A DNA stretch of 9,205 bases from Methanomassiliicoccaceae archaeon UBA480 (GTDB lineage Archaea > Thermoplasmatota > Thermoplasmata > Methanomassiliicoccales > Methanomethylophilaceae): NCBI GenBank assembly GCA_002506425.1, contig DAXO01000083.1:13708-22912 (forward strand), read 5' to 3'. Position 1 is the stretch's first letter. Each line of letters begins with the position of its first letter. Under the pieces are notes generated by a model that ran no database searches, was not told where the DNA came from, and was given only the letters and a program-made list of their open reading frames with translations. Both the position numbers and the translations under genes were made by a program. This document shows positions 1 to 7,136 of this stretch, in pieces.

Positions 1-1533
1 GATCGAGAGCTTTTTGGAACAGAATCCAGCCAGTTCCCTCATGTCAGATTCGGTGCATCCGGGATGTGCCGCCATGAAATAGTATGTTAGATACTCGTCG
101 AGATGCATGCTCCTGCATGCACGGTCGAACATGTTCTTGAAATCAAGCAGGACGCCGCTTCCCGGCTTCCCCATCAGCTCCAGCACCTCGTCGGATATGT
201 GTTCGGGAGCGATCTTCATCTGTCCGGATACGTGGTTGGCAACCAGATCGTCCAGATACCTGGATCCGTTCCGGCGGTCAGCCACGATCAGGTCGTGCCT
301 TATGCCCGAGTTTACGAATACGCGTCTCACACCGTCGATTTCGACTAGAGAATCCAGAAGATCGATTTGTCCGGAATGATCTATGGGAAGATGCGGACAA
401 GGCCTACCCCCTAGGCACCTGCGGTCCTCGCAACGCCCCTTGGCGATCTTCTTGGCGCATTCAATGCCGTACATGTTGGCAGTAGGGCCTCCGACATCCT
501 GTATGATCCCGTTGAATCCTTTAGCCGATGCCATGCGACGCACCTCATCGATGATGGATCCCTTCGATCTCGATACGACGGTGGTTCCCTGATGTACAGA
601 GATGGCGCAGAAAGAGCAGTCTCCGTAGCATCCGCGATGCGTAGTGACGGAATTGCGGACGGTTTCCATGGCCTTCACCTTGCCCTGCTTCGCATAATAC
701 GGATGCACCGCATTCTCGAAGGAGCTCCCATATGCCGAATCCAGCTCCTCCGAGGTCATGAACCTCCTGGGGCGGTTCTGGACAAGCCACCTGTCGCCGT
801 GGCGTTGGCAGAGGGGAAGTGCGGTCTTGGGATCGGAGTTCTTGCGGAAGATCGAATAGGCTTTCATGAAGGGGCGGCGATCGGAACGATCGGAGACCTC
901 TTCGTAGGACGGGATGACGGAGCATTCCGGCGGAGGCGATGATTCTATGCGGCAGATCCCATAAGCATCGCGCCAATCCTCGCCGGCCTGAATCCGCCGT
1001 GCTAGATCGAGATTGGTAAGCTCACCCATGCCGTAGACGAGGGCGTCGGCTTTGGAATCGAAGAGGATGGACCGTCTGACCGAATCAGACCAGAAGTCGT
1101 AATGGGCGATCCTTCTCAGACTGGCCTCTATCCCCGCCAGGATTATCGGGCTGCCTTTGATATGCCTCTTGATCAGATTGGTATATGCGATGCATGCGCG
1201 ATCCGGACGGCGGTCGTTGACGCCTCCTGGAGTGAAATCGTCCTCCTTGCGGAATTTCTTGGCAGGAGTGTAGTTGGCTACCATCGAGTCGACGCAGCCG
1301 GCAGAGACGGACCAGAACAGCCTGGGGGATCCAAGGCGGGAGATGTCGTCCCCCGATGAGATATCGGGCTGGGCTATAATCCCTACCTTGAATCCATGGT
1401 CCAACAGCCAATGGCCCACTAGCGCGGTACCGTTGTACGAATTGTCCGTATAGGTATCGCCGGACACCAGCACCACGTCGGGCTCCCGCCATCCGAGGCG
1501 ATCCATCTCCTTTCTGGTCGTCGGTATGAACAT
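1..1533 (-). CDS. ygiQ: YgiQ-family (UPF0313) radical SAM protein, C-terminus cut off by the window edge
   Basis: The frame is open from the ATG at 1533 to the left edge, giving 511 residues; the rest lies outside the window. The N-terminus reads MFIPTTRKEMDRLGW, then DVVLVSGDTYTDN, IIAQPDISS, and an IEASLRRIAHYDFWSDSVRRS block. All of these match the conserved N-terminal domain I know from E. coli YgiQ. The radical SAM motif CxxxCxxC is visible as RGCYGDCSFCAISVHQG, with cysteines at residues 302, 306 and 309 (bases 630-607) that should hold the 4Fe-4S cluster and allow S-adenosylmethionine cleavage. The substrate of YgiQ proteins is not established to my knowledge, so the reaction is left open; the protein should be cytoplasmic. 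The start overlaps the TGA of the upstream kinase-acetyltransferase gene by one base (TGATG), so the two are probably co-transcribed and translationally coupled. The family call is very secure. Confidence 0.95.
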   Translation of the reverse strand, partial: MFIPTTRKEMDRLGWREPDVVLVSGDTYTDNSYNGTALVGHWLLDHGFKVGIIAQPDISSGDDISRLGSPRLFWSVSAGCVDSMVANYTPAKKFRKEDDFTPGGVNDRRPDRACIAYTNLIKRHIKGSPIILAGIEASLRRIAHYDFWSDSVRRSILFDSKADALVYGMGELTNLDLARRIQAGEDWRDAYGICRIESSPPPECSVIPSYEEVSDRSDRRPFMKAYSIFRKNSDPKTALPLCQRHGDRWLVQNRPRRFMTSEELDSAYGSSFENAVHPYYAKQGKVKAMETVRNSVTTHRGCYGDCSFCAISVHQGTTVVSRSKGSIIDEVRRMASAKGFNGIIQDVGGPTANMYGIECAKKIAKGRCEDRRCLGGRPCPHLPIDHSGQIDLLDSLVEIDGVRRVFVNSGIRHDLIVADRRNGSRYLDDLVANHVSGQMKIAPEHISDEVLELMGKPGSGVLLDFKNMFDRACRSMHLDEYLTYYFMAAHPGCTESDMRELAGFCSKKLSI

Positions 1534-2885
1534 CAGCGGCTTGCCTTCAGTTCCATCACGTAATCGTTCATCTCGTATCCTTCGCCGATGGGATCGTCCC
1601 TTTCTTCTGCTATCTCGAATCCCTCGTGGCGGTAGAATTCGATGGCCTTCGTATTCCCGCGGTTCACCGTCAGATAGACTATGTCCTTGCCCAGGGAGGT
1701 GGCAACTGCTTTCAGGTGTTCCAGGACCTTTTCGGCGAACCCCATGCCTCTGCATCCTGAAGCGATGTATATCTTGGAGAGGAAGAGTCCGCGGTCGTCG
1801 GGGACGTATCCGCAGTATCCTACGGCCTCGCTTCCGTAGCGGAGCAGAAGATAGGTGTATCCTGACGAATCTATCTGGTCCTTGATAGCCTCAAATGACT
1901 GGAAACGCTTCAGCATGTAGGATATCTGTCCTTCGGAGATTATTCCGGAATAGGCCTCGCTCCATATGGAGGATGCAAGAGAGGAGATGATGCGTATCTC
2001 GTCATCGTTGACAGCAGGCTGCATGGAGAATCCCGAGCGTTCGAGTGCGATGCCGGCTGCGTAGTCCTTCAGGCCGGGCTCGAAATTGACTCCGTATCTG
2101 ATATCCTCCTTGGAATCGTATGTGCGGATGATGCTTCCAACTGTCAGATCGATGGCAGCCTCGACCGCCTTGTCCAGAGGAAGACCTGATTCGCAGGCAC
2201 CTACGAGCGCTGAACCGAAGACATCGCCGGTTCCATGATAATAGCCGGGGATCTCGGATCTCATGACCTCTCCGGTCTCGCCGGTCTCGAAGTCCTTGTA
2301 AACGGCTCCCAGCTTCCCCTTCTCATAGCTCACGCCTGTCAGGACGACGCGTCCGACTCCGAATGCTCTGGCGTGCTCGAGCATCTCTTCGATGTATTCG
2401 TGGGTGTAGGGACCGGGTTTCCACTCGAGACCGAGCATCAGGCAGAGCTCGGTGAGGTTCGGCATTATGACATCGGCCTTCTCGCAGAGCTTGCGCATGC
2501 CGGCAGGGAAATCCGGACCGAATACGGCATAAAGCTTGCCGCCGTCGGCCATGACGGGGTCCACATAGATCGTCGTGCCGTCGTGCGAGAGCTCGTCGAA
2601 AAGCTTGGAGACGATATCGATCTGCTCGAAGGAACCAAGGAATCCGGAATAGAAGGCATCGAACTTCAGGTCGAGGGTCTTCCAATGATCCTCGATCGGG
2701 ATCATATCCTCCGTGAGGTCCCTGTAGGTGAAGCCTTTGAATCCCCCGGTATGGGTGGATAATACGGCCGTAGGGAGGCAGGAGCACTCGAGGCCTGCAG
2801 CAGAGATTATCGGGAGGGCGACGGTCAGCGAGCATCTTCCGACGCAGGAGATGTCGTGAATCGCCAGGATCCTTTCATGAGTCAT
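1533..2885 (-). CDS. Fusion of a PdxK/PdxY-type pyridoxal (pyridoxamine) kinase with a PaiA-like GNAT acetyltransferase
   Basis: The gene encodes 450 residues. Residues 1-285 form a ribokinase-fold vitamin B6 kinase: the start MTHERILAIHDISCVGRCS, PTAVLSTHTGG at 38-48, YSGFLGS at 79-85, VDPVMADGGKLY at 108-119, PNLTE at 142-146, and the GTGD motif at 218-221 with catalytic Asp221. Such kinases phosphorylate pyridoxal, pyridoxamine or pyridoxine with ATP to feed PLP salvage. Residues 288-450 form a GNAT domain with the acetyl-CoA loop RGMGFA (379-384), NTKAIEFYRHEGF (411-423) and a C-terminal YEMNDYVMEL. The last motif and FLSKIYI resemble PaiA-type polyamine acetyltransferases, but the substrate is not proven. 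A frame extension upstream to 2969 exists. I chose the Met at 2885 because family homology begins there, a GGGTGG lies just upstream, and earlier starts would cover the divergent promoter. The kinase half resembles gut Firmicutes proteins as I remember them, which suggests transfer. Confidence 0.9.
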   Translation of the reverse strand: MTHERILAIHDISCVGRCSLTVALPIISAAGLECSCLPTAVLSTHTGGFKGFTYRDLTEDMIPIEDHWKTLDLKFDAFYSGFLGSFEQIDIVSKLFDELSHDGTTIYVDPVMADGGKLYAVFGPDFPAGMRKLCEKADVIMPNLTELCLMLGLEWKPGPYTHEYIEEMLEHARAFGVGRVVLTGVSYEKGKLGAVYKDFETGETGEVMRSEIPGYYHGTGDVFGSALVGACESGLPLDKAVEAAIDLTVGSIIRTYDSKEDIRYGVNFEPGLKDYAAGIALERSGFSMQPAVNDDEIRIISSLASSIWSEAYSGIISEGQISYMLKRFQSFEAIKDQIDSSGYTYLLLRYGSEAVGYCGYVPDDRGLFLSKIYIASGCRGMGFAEKVLEHLKAVATSLGKDIVYLTVNRGNTKAIEFYRHEGFEIAEERDDPIGEGYEMNDYVMELKASR

Positions 2886-2931
2886 GTCCACCCGATTGCT
2901 CATGTTATTAATGATAGGTTGCAAGGATGGG
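2886..2931. promoter_or_regulatory. Short divergent promoter region with one shared TATA-like box
   Basis: The 46 bp between the two opposed genes contain one AT-only run, TTATTAAT at 2905-2912, in otherwise mixed sequence. Its midpoint (2908.5) is 23.5 bp from each chosen ATG: 2885 on the minus strand and 2932 on the plus strand. That is close to the usual archaeal TATA-to-start spacing (about 26 bp), so both genes may be read as leaderless or near-leaderless mRNAs from one shared box. The box assignment is inference; no transcription start can be seen. For the minus gene, GGGTGG next to the ATG could also act as a ribosome binding site. Confidence 0.5.
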
Positions 2932-3861
2932 ATGGCCAGAAATACGACCGATGCTTTGCGTCTGTTCATGGAGAAAGTCGATCCTCAGCTGGAGAGGAGC
3001 CTGGATGAACTCAACGAGAGGGTCAATGCACTGGAGGAGTCCGGCGACCGGAAAGAGCTGCTCGAAACCCTCGTCGACCGCGCCGGAATCCTGGATCTGA
3101 TGGGATACAGGACTTCGGCCGTAGACGATCTCGAGACCGCCGCAGCCCTTTCAGAGGATTCCGGCATCTCCGGAGTGGACGAGGGGACGCTTGCGAAGAT
3201 CTACTTTCTGATGGCATCGGCAGTCGCCGGACAGGGCGGGGATCCTATCGAGCAATATGACGAAGCCGCAAGGCATCTGAACGGTCTTCGTTCTAACTCG
3301 CCGCGCTTCGACCGCCGCGAATCCGTCGGGATGTGCTTGACGGCGGCAGCCGATCTGATCGATTTCGGACATCCCGAAGAGGCCGAACCGTTCATACGCA
3401 AAGGCCTTCAGCTTACGGAAGCAACGGATACCTGGTCTGCGAACAGGCGTCTTGAGATGCTTAATACGGCCGTCGACGCCTACGAATCGATGGGAGGAGG
3501 CGACATCATAGGAACGTGTTCCGAGGCCATCGAGATAGGAGCCTCGCTCATGGAGAGGGGGGCCTTGGACGACGTCGAGCAGCTGGTATCGGCTCTGGCG
3601 ATGAGGGCCGCCGCCGAGAGCGACAAGGGCCTGGACCAGAATGCCGCGATGGATCTCGAGGCCGCCGTGGGCATCCTCGAAGGTATGTTGGAGAACCATA
3701 CGCTGAGAGACACCGGACCTCTGATGGACCTTCATCGCGATCTTGCAGGCTCGCTGATGAGGCTGGGAAGGGTCGAGGAGGCGGAGAAGCATCTGATCCG
3801 TTCGATGCATATCGAGATAGGCTCGGGAGCCTCGAGCGATCTCCGAGGTCAACAAATATAA
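2932..3861 (+). CDS. TPR-like all-helical repeat protein, function unknown
   Basis: The protein has 309 residues, is acidic, and is built almost entirely of amphipathic helices with alanine and leucine at repeat positions. I can mark six degenerate TPR-like hairpins at about residues 43-76, 87-120, 132-165, 174-206, 219-252 and 265-296. The last (LAGSLMRLGRVEEAEKHL) is the clearest match to the TPR pattern. There is no signal peptide, membrane segment or catalytic motif, so a cytoplasmic scaffold or peptide-binding role is the natural guess. The frame is open up to an ATG at 2884, but that start lies inside the opposite gene. I prefer the Met at 2932 because it fits the shared TATA-like box; 2968 is a further alternative. 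The stop codon lies inside a TATA-like sequence serving the next gene, which starts 23 bp downstream and is also a TPR protein. Confidence 0.8.
   Translation: MARNTTDALRLFMEKVDPQLERSLDELNERVNALEESGDRKELLETLVDRAGILDLMGYRTSAVDDLETAAALSEDSGISGVDEGTLAKIYFLMASAVAGQGGDPIEQYDEAARHLNGLRSNSPRFDRRESVGMCLTAAADLIDFGHPEEAEPFIRKGLQLTEATDTWSANRRLEMLNTAVDAYESMGGGDIIGTCSEAIEIGASLMERGALDDVEQLVSALAMRAAAESDKGLDQNAAMDLEAAVGILEGMLENHTLRDTGPLMDLHRDLAGSLMRLGRVEEAEKHLIRSMHIEIGSGASSDLRGQQI
3854..3861 (+). promoter_or_regulatory. TATA-like box overlapping the stop codon of the upstream gene
   Basis: AAATATAA at 3854-3861 is the only AT-rich block in this GC-rich stretch. Its midpoint is 27.5 bp before the ATG at 3885, which would place transcription start at or next to that ATG. 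Its final TAA is the stop codon of the preceding gene. A GGGGT at 3876-3880 could instead act as a weak ribosome binding site on a longer mRNA. The assignment rests on position and composition only. Confidence 0.5.
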
Positions 3862-3884
3862 CGGCGACAACTTTCGGGGTTCCC

Positions 3885-5633
3885 ATGAGCGGCAATGACG
3901 GCGTACTGCGCCCGGAAGACATCTCGAAGTTCGAATCATTCGTCGAAGGCGATTCAGGCGACTTCTCCGGTCTTCTGGAATGCATCGGCAATGTGATAGC
4001 CGAGGGACTGAAGGAATCGCGCTTCACCGAGAAACAGCTCCATGAGGATGTCGAGGCCGCGATGTGGGTCTCATACGCCTGCATGAACATCGGGGACTAC
4101 GAGCACTATTACACCGCATGCCAGTGGCTCTCCTCCGTCGAGAAGCAGGCATCCGAGTCCGGCGCCTGGTATTACCGCTATGCGAACTCCCTCATGTACT
4201 GCGGGAAGCCCCGTCTCGCCATGGAGTATCTCTCGCGCGGGATCGAGAAGGAGCCCGACTATCCTTGGAACTATCTCACTCTGGGCCGCCTCAAAGCCCA
4301 TTACGGCGACAGGGACGGCGCCACCAAGCTTGCGCAGAAGGGTCTGGAGCTTGTTCCGGACGACCCTGAATTCATAGCACTCCTCGAAGGAATCCGCGCC
4401 GGGACCCCGTTCGAGGAGATGGAGATGAGGTTCCCCGAGGATCCGGAGATGCCCGGGGTCGGGGCATCGGAGATATTCGCAGGAGACGGAGAGGGTTCGT
4501 CCGTAAGATCGGAGGCGATAAGAGGCATCTTCGTCGACGCGGATTCGCTCTCTTCGATCAAGAAGAGACTGGATCCTCAGGGATGGATCGCCGACCATCC
4601 CTATTGCACATTCATGAAGGAGTTCGGCGGGAAGCAATGCCTGGTGACTCTGGCGATGGACGAGGCCTATCTGTCCAAGATGCCCGTCGATCGGATCGTG
4701 AAGATCCTGGACTCCGTGCCCAACATGGAGAAGGAGGCCAGAAGCCTTCTTAAACCGGAGAAATCCGAGAGTCCACTGTACGGTGTGACGATAAACAGGT
4801 CCTTCGGAGCTATGCTCAGCTTCGGCGACGAGACCAACGGAACATCATCCATAGGATTCGATGCCGACCTGAAGCCCATCCGTCCGAAGATAGTAGGCGG
4901 CCCATTCATGGCTCTCGTGCTTCTTTCCGATGATTCCGTGGATTTCGATCTGATAAAGGAGCGTCTTTCGAACAGGGGGATCAGATGCAGGCAGGAGCCT
5001 GAAGGAGACAATCTGGTATTCGAGGTCGACGGAAATCTGGCGATGTATTGCATGGTCCACGAGCCCGTACCGAACGGAGAGGCTGAGGAGAGCGCCCGGA
5101 GCAACTACTTCTGGCAGGAAGCGGTGGAGACCGCGTCCAAGCACAAGGCGCACATCCTGGTCGCCCTGGTGAACCACGACGAATCCGCCGTGAGGGCTGC
5201 TACCGTCCACACCCAGATGGTCGCCTCCGCCTGCGGTCTCTCCAACGCCACCGGAGTTTACTATCAGGGATCAGTGGTCAGACCTGAGGATTACATCCAG
5301 GCGGCGGGCGCCATAGACGAGGGCAAGCTGCCTCTGGAGGATTGGGTCTGGTTCGGACTCTATTACGACGGGGACAAGACGTGCGGATATACGACTGGAA
5401 TGAGCACTCTGGGAAAGGACGAGATCGAGATCATAGATTCCGAGATGGAACTGGCGGCCGTCCGCGATGTGCTGTACGATATCGCATATCATCTGATCGA
5501 GACCGAATCTCCTCTGGCAGACGGCGATGAGATCGAGCTGCAGGGTGGCAACGTGTTCCGGATAACCAGATCCCCCGGTGAGGCGGTCGACGGAGAGTCC
5601 CTGAAGATAGAACCGGTGAAGAAGAAACGGTGA
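3885..5633 (+). CDS. TPR protein with a C-terminal DUF4261 domain
   Basis: The protein has 582 residues. Three TPR-like repeats occupy about 55-167 (for example WNYLTLGRLKAHYGDRDGAT and LAMEYLSRGIEKEPDYP). After an acidic linker (170-208) comes a region of unknown fold at about 210-330. DUF4261 then covers about 340-575, recognised by HKAHILVAL at 420-428, LPLEDWVWFGLYY at 482-494, GYTTGM at 501-506 and EIEI at 513-516. The function of DUF4261 is not known; TPRs usually mediate protein contacts. No signal peptide or membrane helix is visible. The frame extends upstream to 3516, but that stretch is an arginine-rich shadow of the preceding gene. The first sensible start is Met 3885, supported by a TATA-like box. 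The tail ends in a basic PVKKKR. The zinc-ribbon gene downstream starts 6 bp after the stop and is probably in the same operon. Confidence 0.85.
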   Translation: MSGNDGVLRPEDISKFESFVEGDSGDFSGLLECIGNVIAEGLKESRFTEKQLHEDVEAAMWVSYACMNIGDYEHYYTACQWLSSVEKQASESGAWYYRYANSLMYCGKPRLAMEYLSRGIEKEPDYPWNYLTLGRLKAHYGDRDGATKLAQKGLELVPDDPEFIALLEGIRAGTPFEEMEMRFPEDPEMPGVGASEIFAGDGEGSSVRSEAIRGIFVDADSLSSIKKRLDPQGWIADHPYCTFMKEFGGKQCLVTLAMDEAYLSKMPVDRIVKILDSVPNMEKEARSLLKPEKSESPLYGVTINRSFGAMLSFGDETNGTSSIGFDADLKPIRPKIVGGPFMALVLLSDDSVDFDLIKERLSNRGIRCRQEPEGDNLVFEVDGNLAMYCMVHEPVPNGEAEESARSNYFWQEAVETASKHKAHILVALVNHDESAVRAATVHTQMVASACGLSNATGVYYQGSVVRPEDYIQAAGAIDEGKLPLEDWVWFGLYYDGDKTCGYTTGMSTLGKDEIEIIDSEMELAAVRDVLYDIAYHLIETESPLADGDEIELQGGNVFRITRSPGEAVDGESLKIEPVKKKR

Positions 5634-5634
5634 T
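5629..5634 (+). promoter_or_regulatory. Perfect archaeal Shine-Dalgarno GGTGAT spanning the upstream stop codon
   Basis: GGTGAT matches the complement of the archaeal 16S rRNA 3' end and sits 5 bases before the ATG at 5640. It decides that start over the ATG at 5633, which opens only a shadow frame. Because it includes the TGA of the DUF4261 gene (5631-5633), a ribosome terminating there covers the initiation site, so the two genes are probably translationally linked. Confidence 0.85.
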
Positions 5635-5639
5635 GGATC

Positions 5640-6257
5640 ATGCTGTTTCGCAGGAAGGACAAGGGCCCCCACGTCTGCTCGATATGCGGACGCCCGGAAG
5701 CTCCCGTCCGCATCAAGGATGGATATCTGTGCAGTTACTGCGCACCCATCACCAGCGGTTTCGCAGATCCGACGGTCGAGGAGATCAGGGAACGCCAGAT
5801 AGCCGACCCTGAGATAAGGGATCGGATCGATGCTTTCAAAGAGTCATCTTCATTCGCCGACCTGCGCTTCGATGACGATCACAATCTGTTCTTCAAAGGT
5901 CCCTGGCCGAGCTATTCGATCCCCATACTCTCGTACGAGGAGATCGCGGGCTATCGTATCCTGATAAACGGTGAGCCGACCGCGTTCAATTCTACAGATG
6001 GAAGGCGCGCATTGTTCAAGACATGCACCGACGACTACATCCGTAGCGTGTGCAAAACGGTGGACTCGATAGTCCTTGAACTCGATTCGTCAAGAGCCAA
6101 CATCAGATTCGCACCGTACAAGATATGGTCCTCATTTTCAGGGGTTCTGGATTCCAAACAGGACAGCCTGAAGATGGCCATCGATGTTTCGAGAAAGCTG
6201 GATTCCATCGTTGAGAATAATCTCATTTGTAAGAATAAAAATAATATTGCTGATTAA
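5640..6257 (+). CDS. DUF4428-type zinc-ribbon protein with a probable PH-like domain
   Basis: The protein has 205 residues. The N-terminus carries two CxxC knuckles, Cys13-Cys16 (CSIC) and Cys31-Cys34 (CSYC), with IKDGYLC between them. This is the DUF4428 pattern and should bind one zinc ion. From about residue 72 the sequence (LRFDDDHNLFFKG, then IPILSYEEIAGYRILINGE) resembles the beta-rich PH-like region that follows DUF4428 in many gut Firmicutes proteins. That link is from family memory and is less certain. Residues 165-195 form a helix, and the tail is rich in asparagine and lysine. The function is unknown; a binding or sensing role is a guess. It has a strong ribosome binding site and is probably co-expressed with the DUF4261 gene. 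The 3' end is noticeably more AT-rich than the start, leading into the next promoter-like stretch. Confidence 0.8.
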   Translation: MLFRRKDKGPHVCSICGRPEAPVRIKDGYLCSYCAPITSGFADPTVEEIRERQIADPEIRDRIDAFKESSSFADLRFDDDHNLFFKGPWPSYSIPILSYEEIAGYRILINGEPTAFNSTDGRRALFKTCTDDYIRSVCKTVDSIVLELDSSRANIRFAPYKIWSSFSGVLDSKQDSLKMAIDVSRKLDSIVENNLICKNKNNIAD

Positions 6258-6279
6258 GCATCCAGTTTAATTAATGGAG
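6234..6279 (+). promoter_or_regulatory. Candidate promoter and ribosome binding site for the gene at 6285
   Basis: An AT-only run at 6234-6248 (AATAAAAATAATATT) lies inside the end of the zinc-ribbon gene and could serve as a TATA element, giving a start of transcription near 6267. GGAG at 6276-6279 lies 5 bases before the ATG and is a usable ribosome binding site. A second AT run, TTTAATTAAT at 6266-6275, is too close to the ATG to be its TATA box. This suggests that the two unrecognised downstream genes may be expressed separately from the DUF4261-DUF4428 pair. Confidence 0.4.
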
Positions 6280-6284
6280 CTCTT

Positions 6285-7028
6285 ATGATCTTCACCTCTG
6301 AAGAAGTCGGTATCCTGAACAGAGTGATACTTCGCAAGGGATGCGAGATCGCCAAGAAGACACTCGATCCCTCATTGATGGAACTGCGCCGTTATATGTG
6401 GGCGGATTATCTGGCAAGACAGATGGCTGGAGCCAGATTGATGATCTGCCTTGCCAACAATGATCTGAGCGACCTTGCTGAACAAATGGAATTGTTGGAC
6501 CGCCAAACGCTGCTGATGCCGGAGGACATGTATGCAGAATATGTTAAGGATTTGAGTTCTCGCAATATGGAAGACGAAGCGCAGTTCATCTCTATGGTCT
6601 GTGAGCTCTATTTCCAACGGCCCCTGCTGACTGATGCGCTCCGTCTGTCATCGAATGGAGTGTGCAGCACATTGGGCATCGAGGAGAAAGATGCTGTCGA
6701 GTGCCGTAAGGAGCTGGATATCATTGAAAGACTGAGGCATCGCACATCCGGGCAGGATCCGGAGGTTCTTGGAAACTCGATCCAGTACATGGATGCGATC
6801 GCACACCTGTTAAGGGTGATTATGATGATCCATGCCTACAAATTCATCACCAGCCAGGAGCTGTCTGATGTCATCAGGGAACTCGATTCGGTCGATGAGG
6901 ATGCATTCGATGCGCTCTTCGGAGATATTCTCACCGACGAGGAGGAATCCACCTTTGACTTTATACGGTCCAGGATCGGTACGTACATCACAGCCATCTA
7001 TGCAAGATGCATCCTCAATTCCTTATGA
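6285..7028 (+). CDS. Unrecognised helical protein with two probable copies of a domain shared with the next gene
   Basis: I do not recognise this 247-residue protein. It appears almost wholly helical, is acidic, and has no signal peptide, clear membrane segment or catalytic motif. Residues 54-104 (from ICLANNDLSDL to YVKDLSSRNMEDEAQF) align with both ends of the protein at 7137. Against residues 71-89 of that protein there are 8 identities in 19 ungapped positions (residues 86-104 here). Residues about 190-235 (SQELSDVIRELDSVD, then STFDFIRSRI) look like a second, weaker copy. A central stretch (about 125-160) is a charged linker. The start at 6285 has a GGAG ribosome binding site 5 bases away, and an ATG at 6274 leads straight into a stop. 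GC content is lower than in the genes upstream. The real-gene call is fairly secure; the function is unknown. Confidence 0.75.
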   Translation: MIFTSEEVGILNRVILRKGCEIAKKTLDPSLMELRRYMWADYLARQMAGARLMICLANNDLSDLAEQMELLDRQTLLMPEDMYAEYVKDLSSRNMEDEAQFISMVCELYFQRPLLTDALRLSSNGVCSTLGIEEKDAVECRKELDIIERLRHRTSGQDPEVLGNSIQYMDAIAHLLRVIMMIHAYKFITSQELSDVIRELDSVDEDAFDALFGDILTDEEESTFDFIRSRIGTYITAIYARCILNSL

Positions 7029-7136
7029 ACGAATGGCGGATCCGATCCTTCAATACGCCTACTGATAAGGGAATATGTCGAATAGATTTCAGCATCATGC
7101 GAAATGTTATGGATGTGTCTGTAGATTCTCTCCTTC

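Noticed and set aside
1..1533. Several frames of 60-143 codons on both strands
   Set aside because: All are shadows of the YgiQ frame, which is open throughout and carries the radical SAM motif.
2235..2762. 175-codon plus-strand frame opposite the kinase
   Set aside because: The minus strand here encodes clear kinase motifs; the plus frame is a shadow with no recognisable domain.
2886..2969. Upstream extension of the kinase fusion protein
   Set aside because: Family homology begins at the Met at 2885, and the extension would run through the divergent promoter into the opposite gene.
3516..3884. N-terminal extension of the DUF4261 protein
   Set aside because: These 123 codons overlap the TPR gene in another frame and are dominated by Arg, Gly and Ser. 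The TATA-like box and the change in composition support the start at 3885.
3151..3939. 262-codon minus-strand frame
   Set aside because: It lies opposite the TPR gene and has the low-complexity Arg/His/Pro-rich look of an antisense shadow in GC-rich DNA. The plus frame has the coherent helical repeat pattern.
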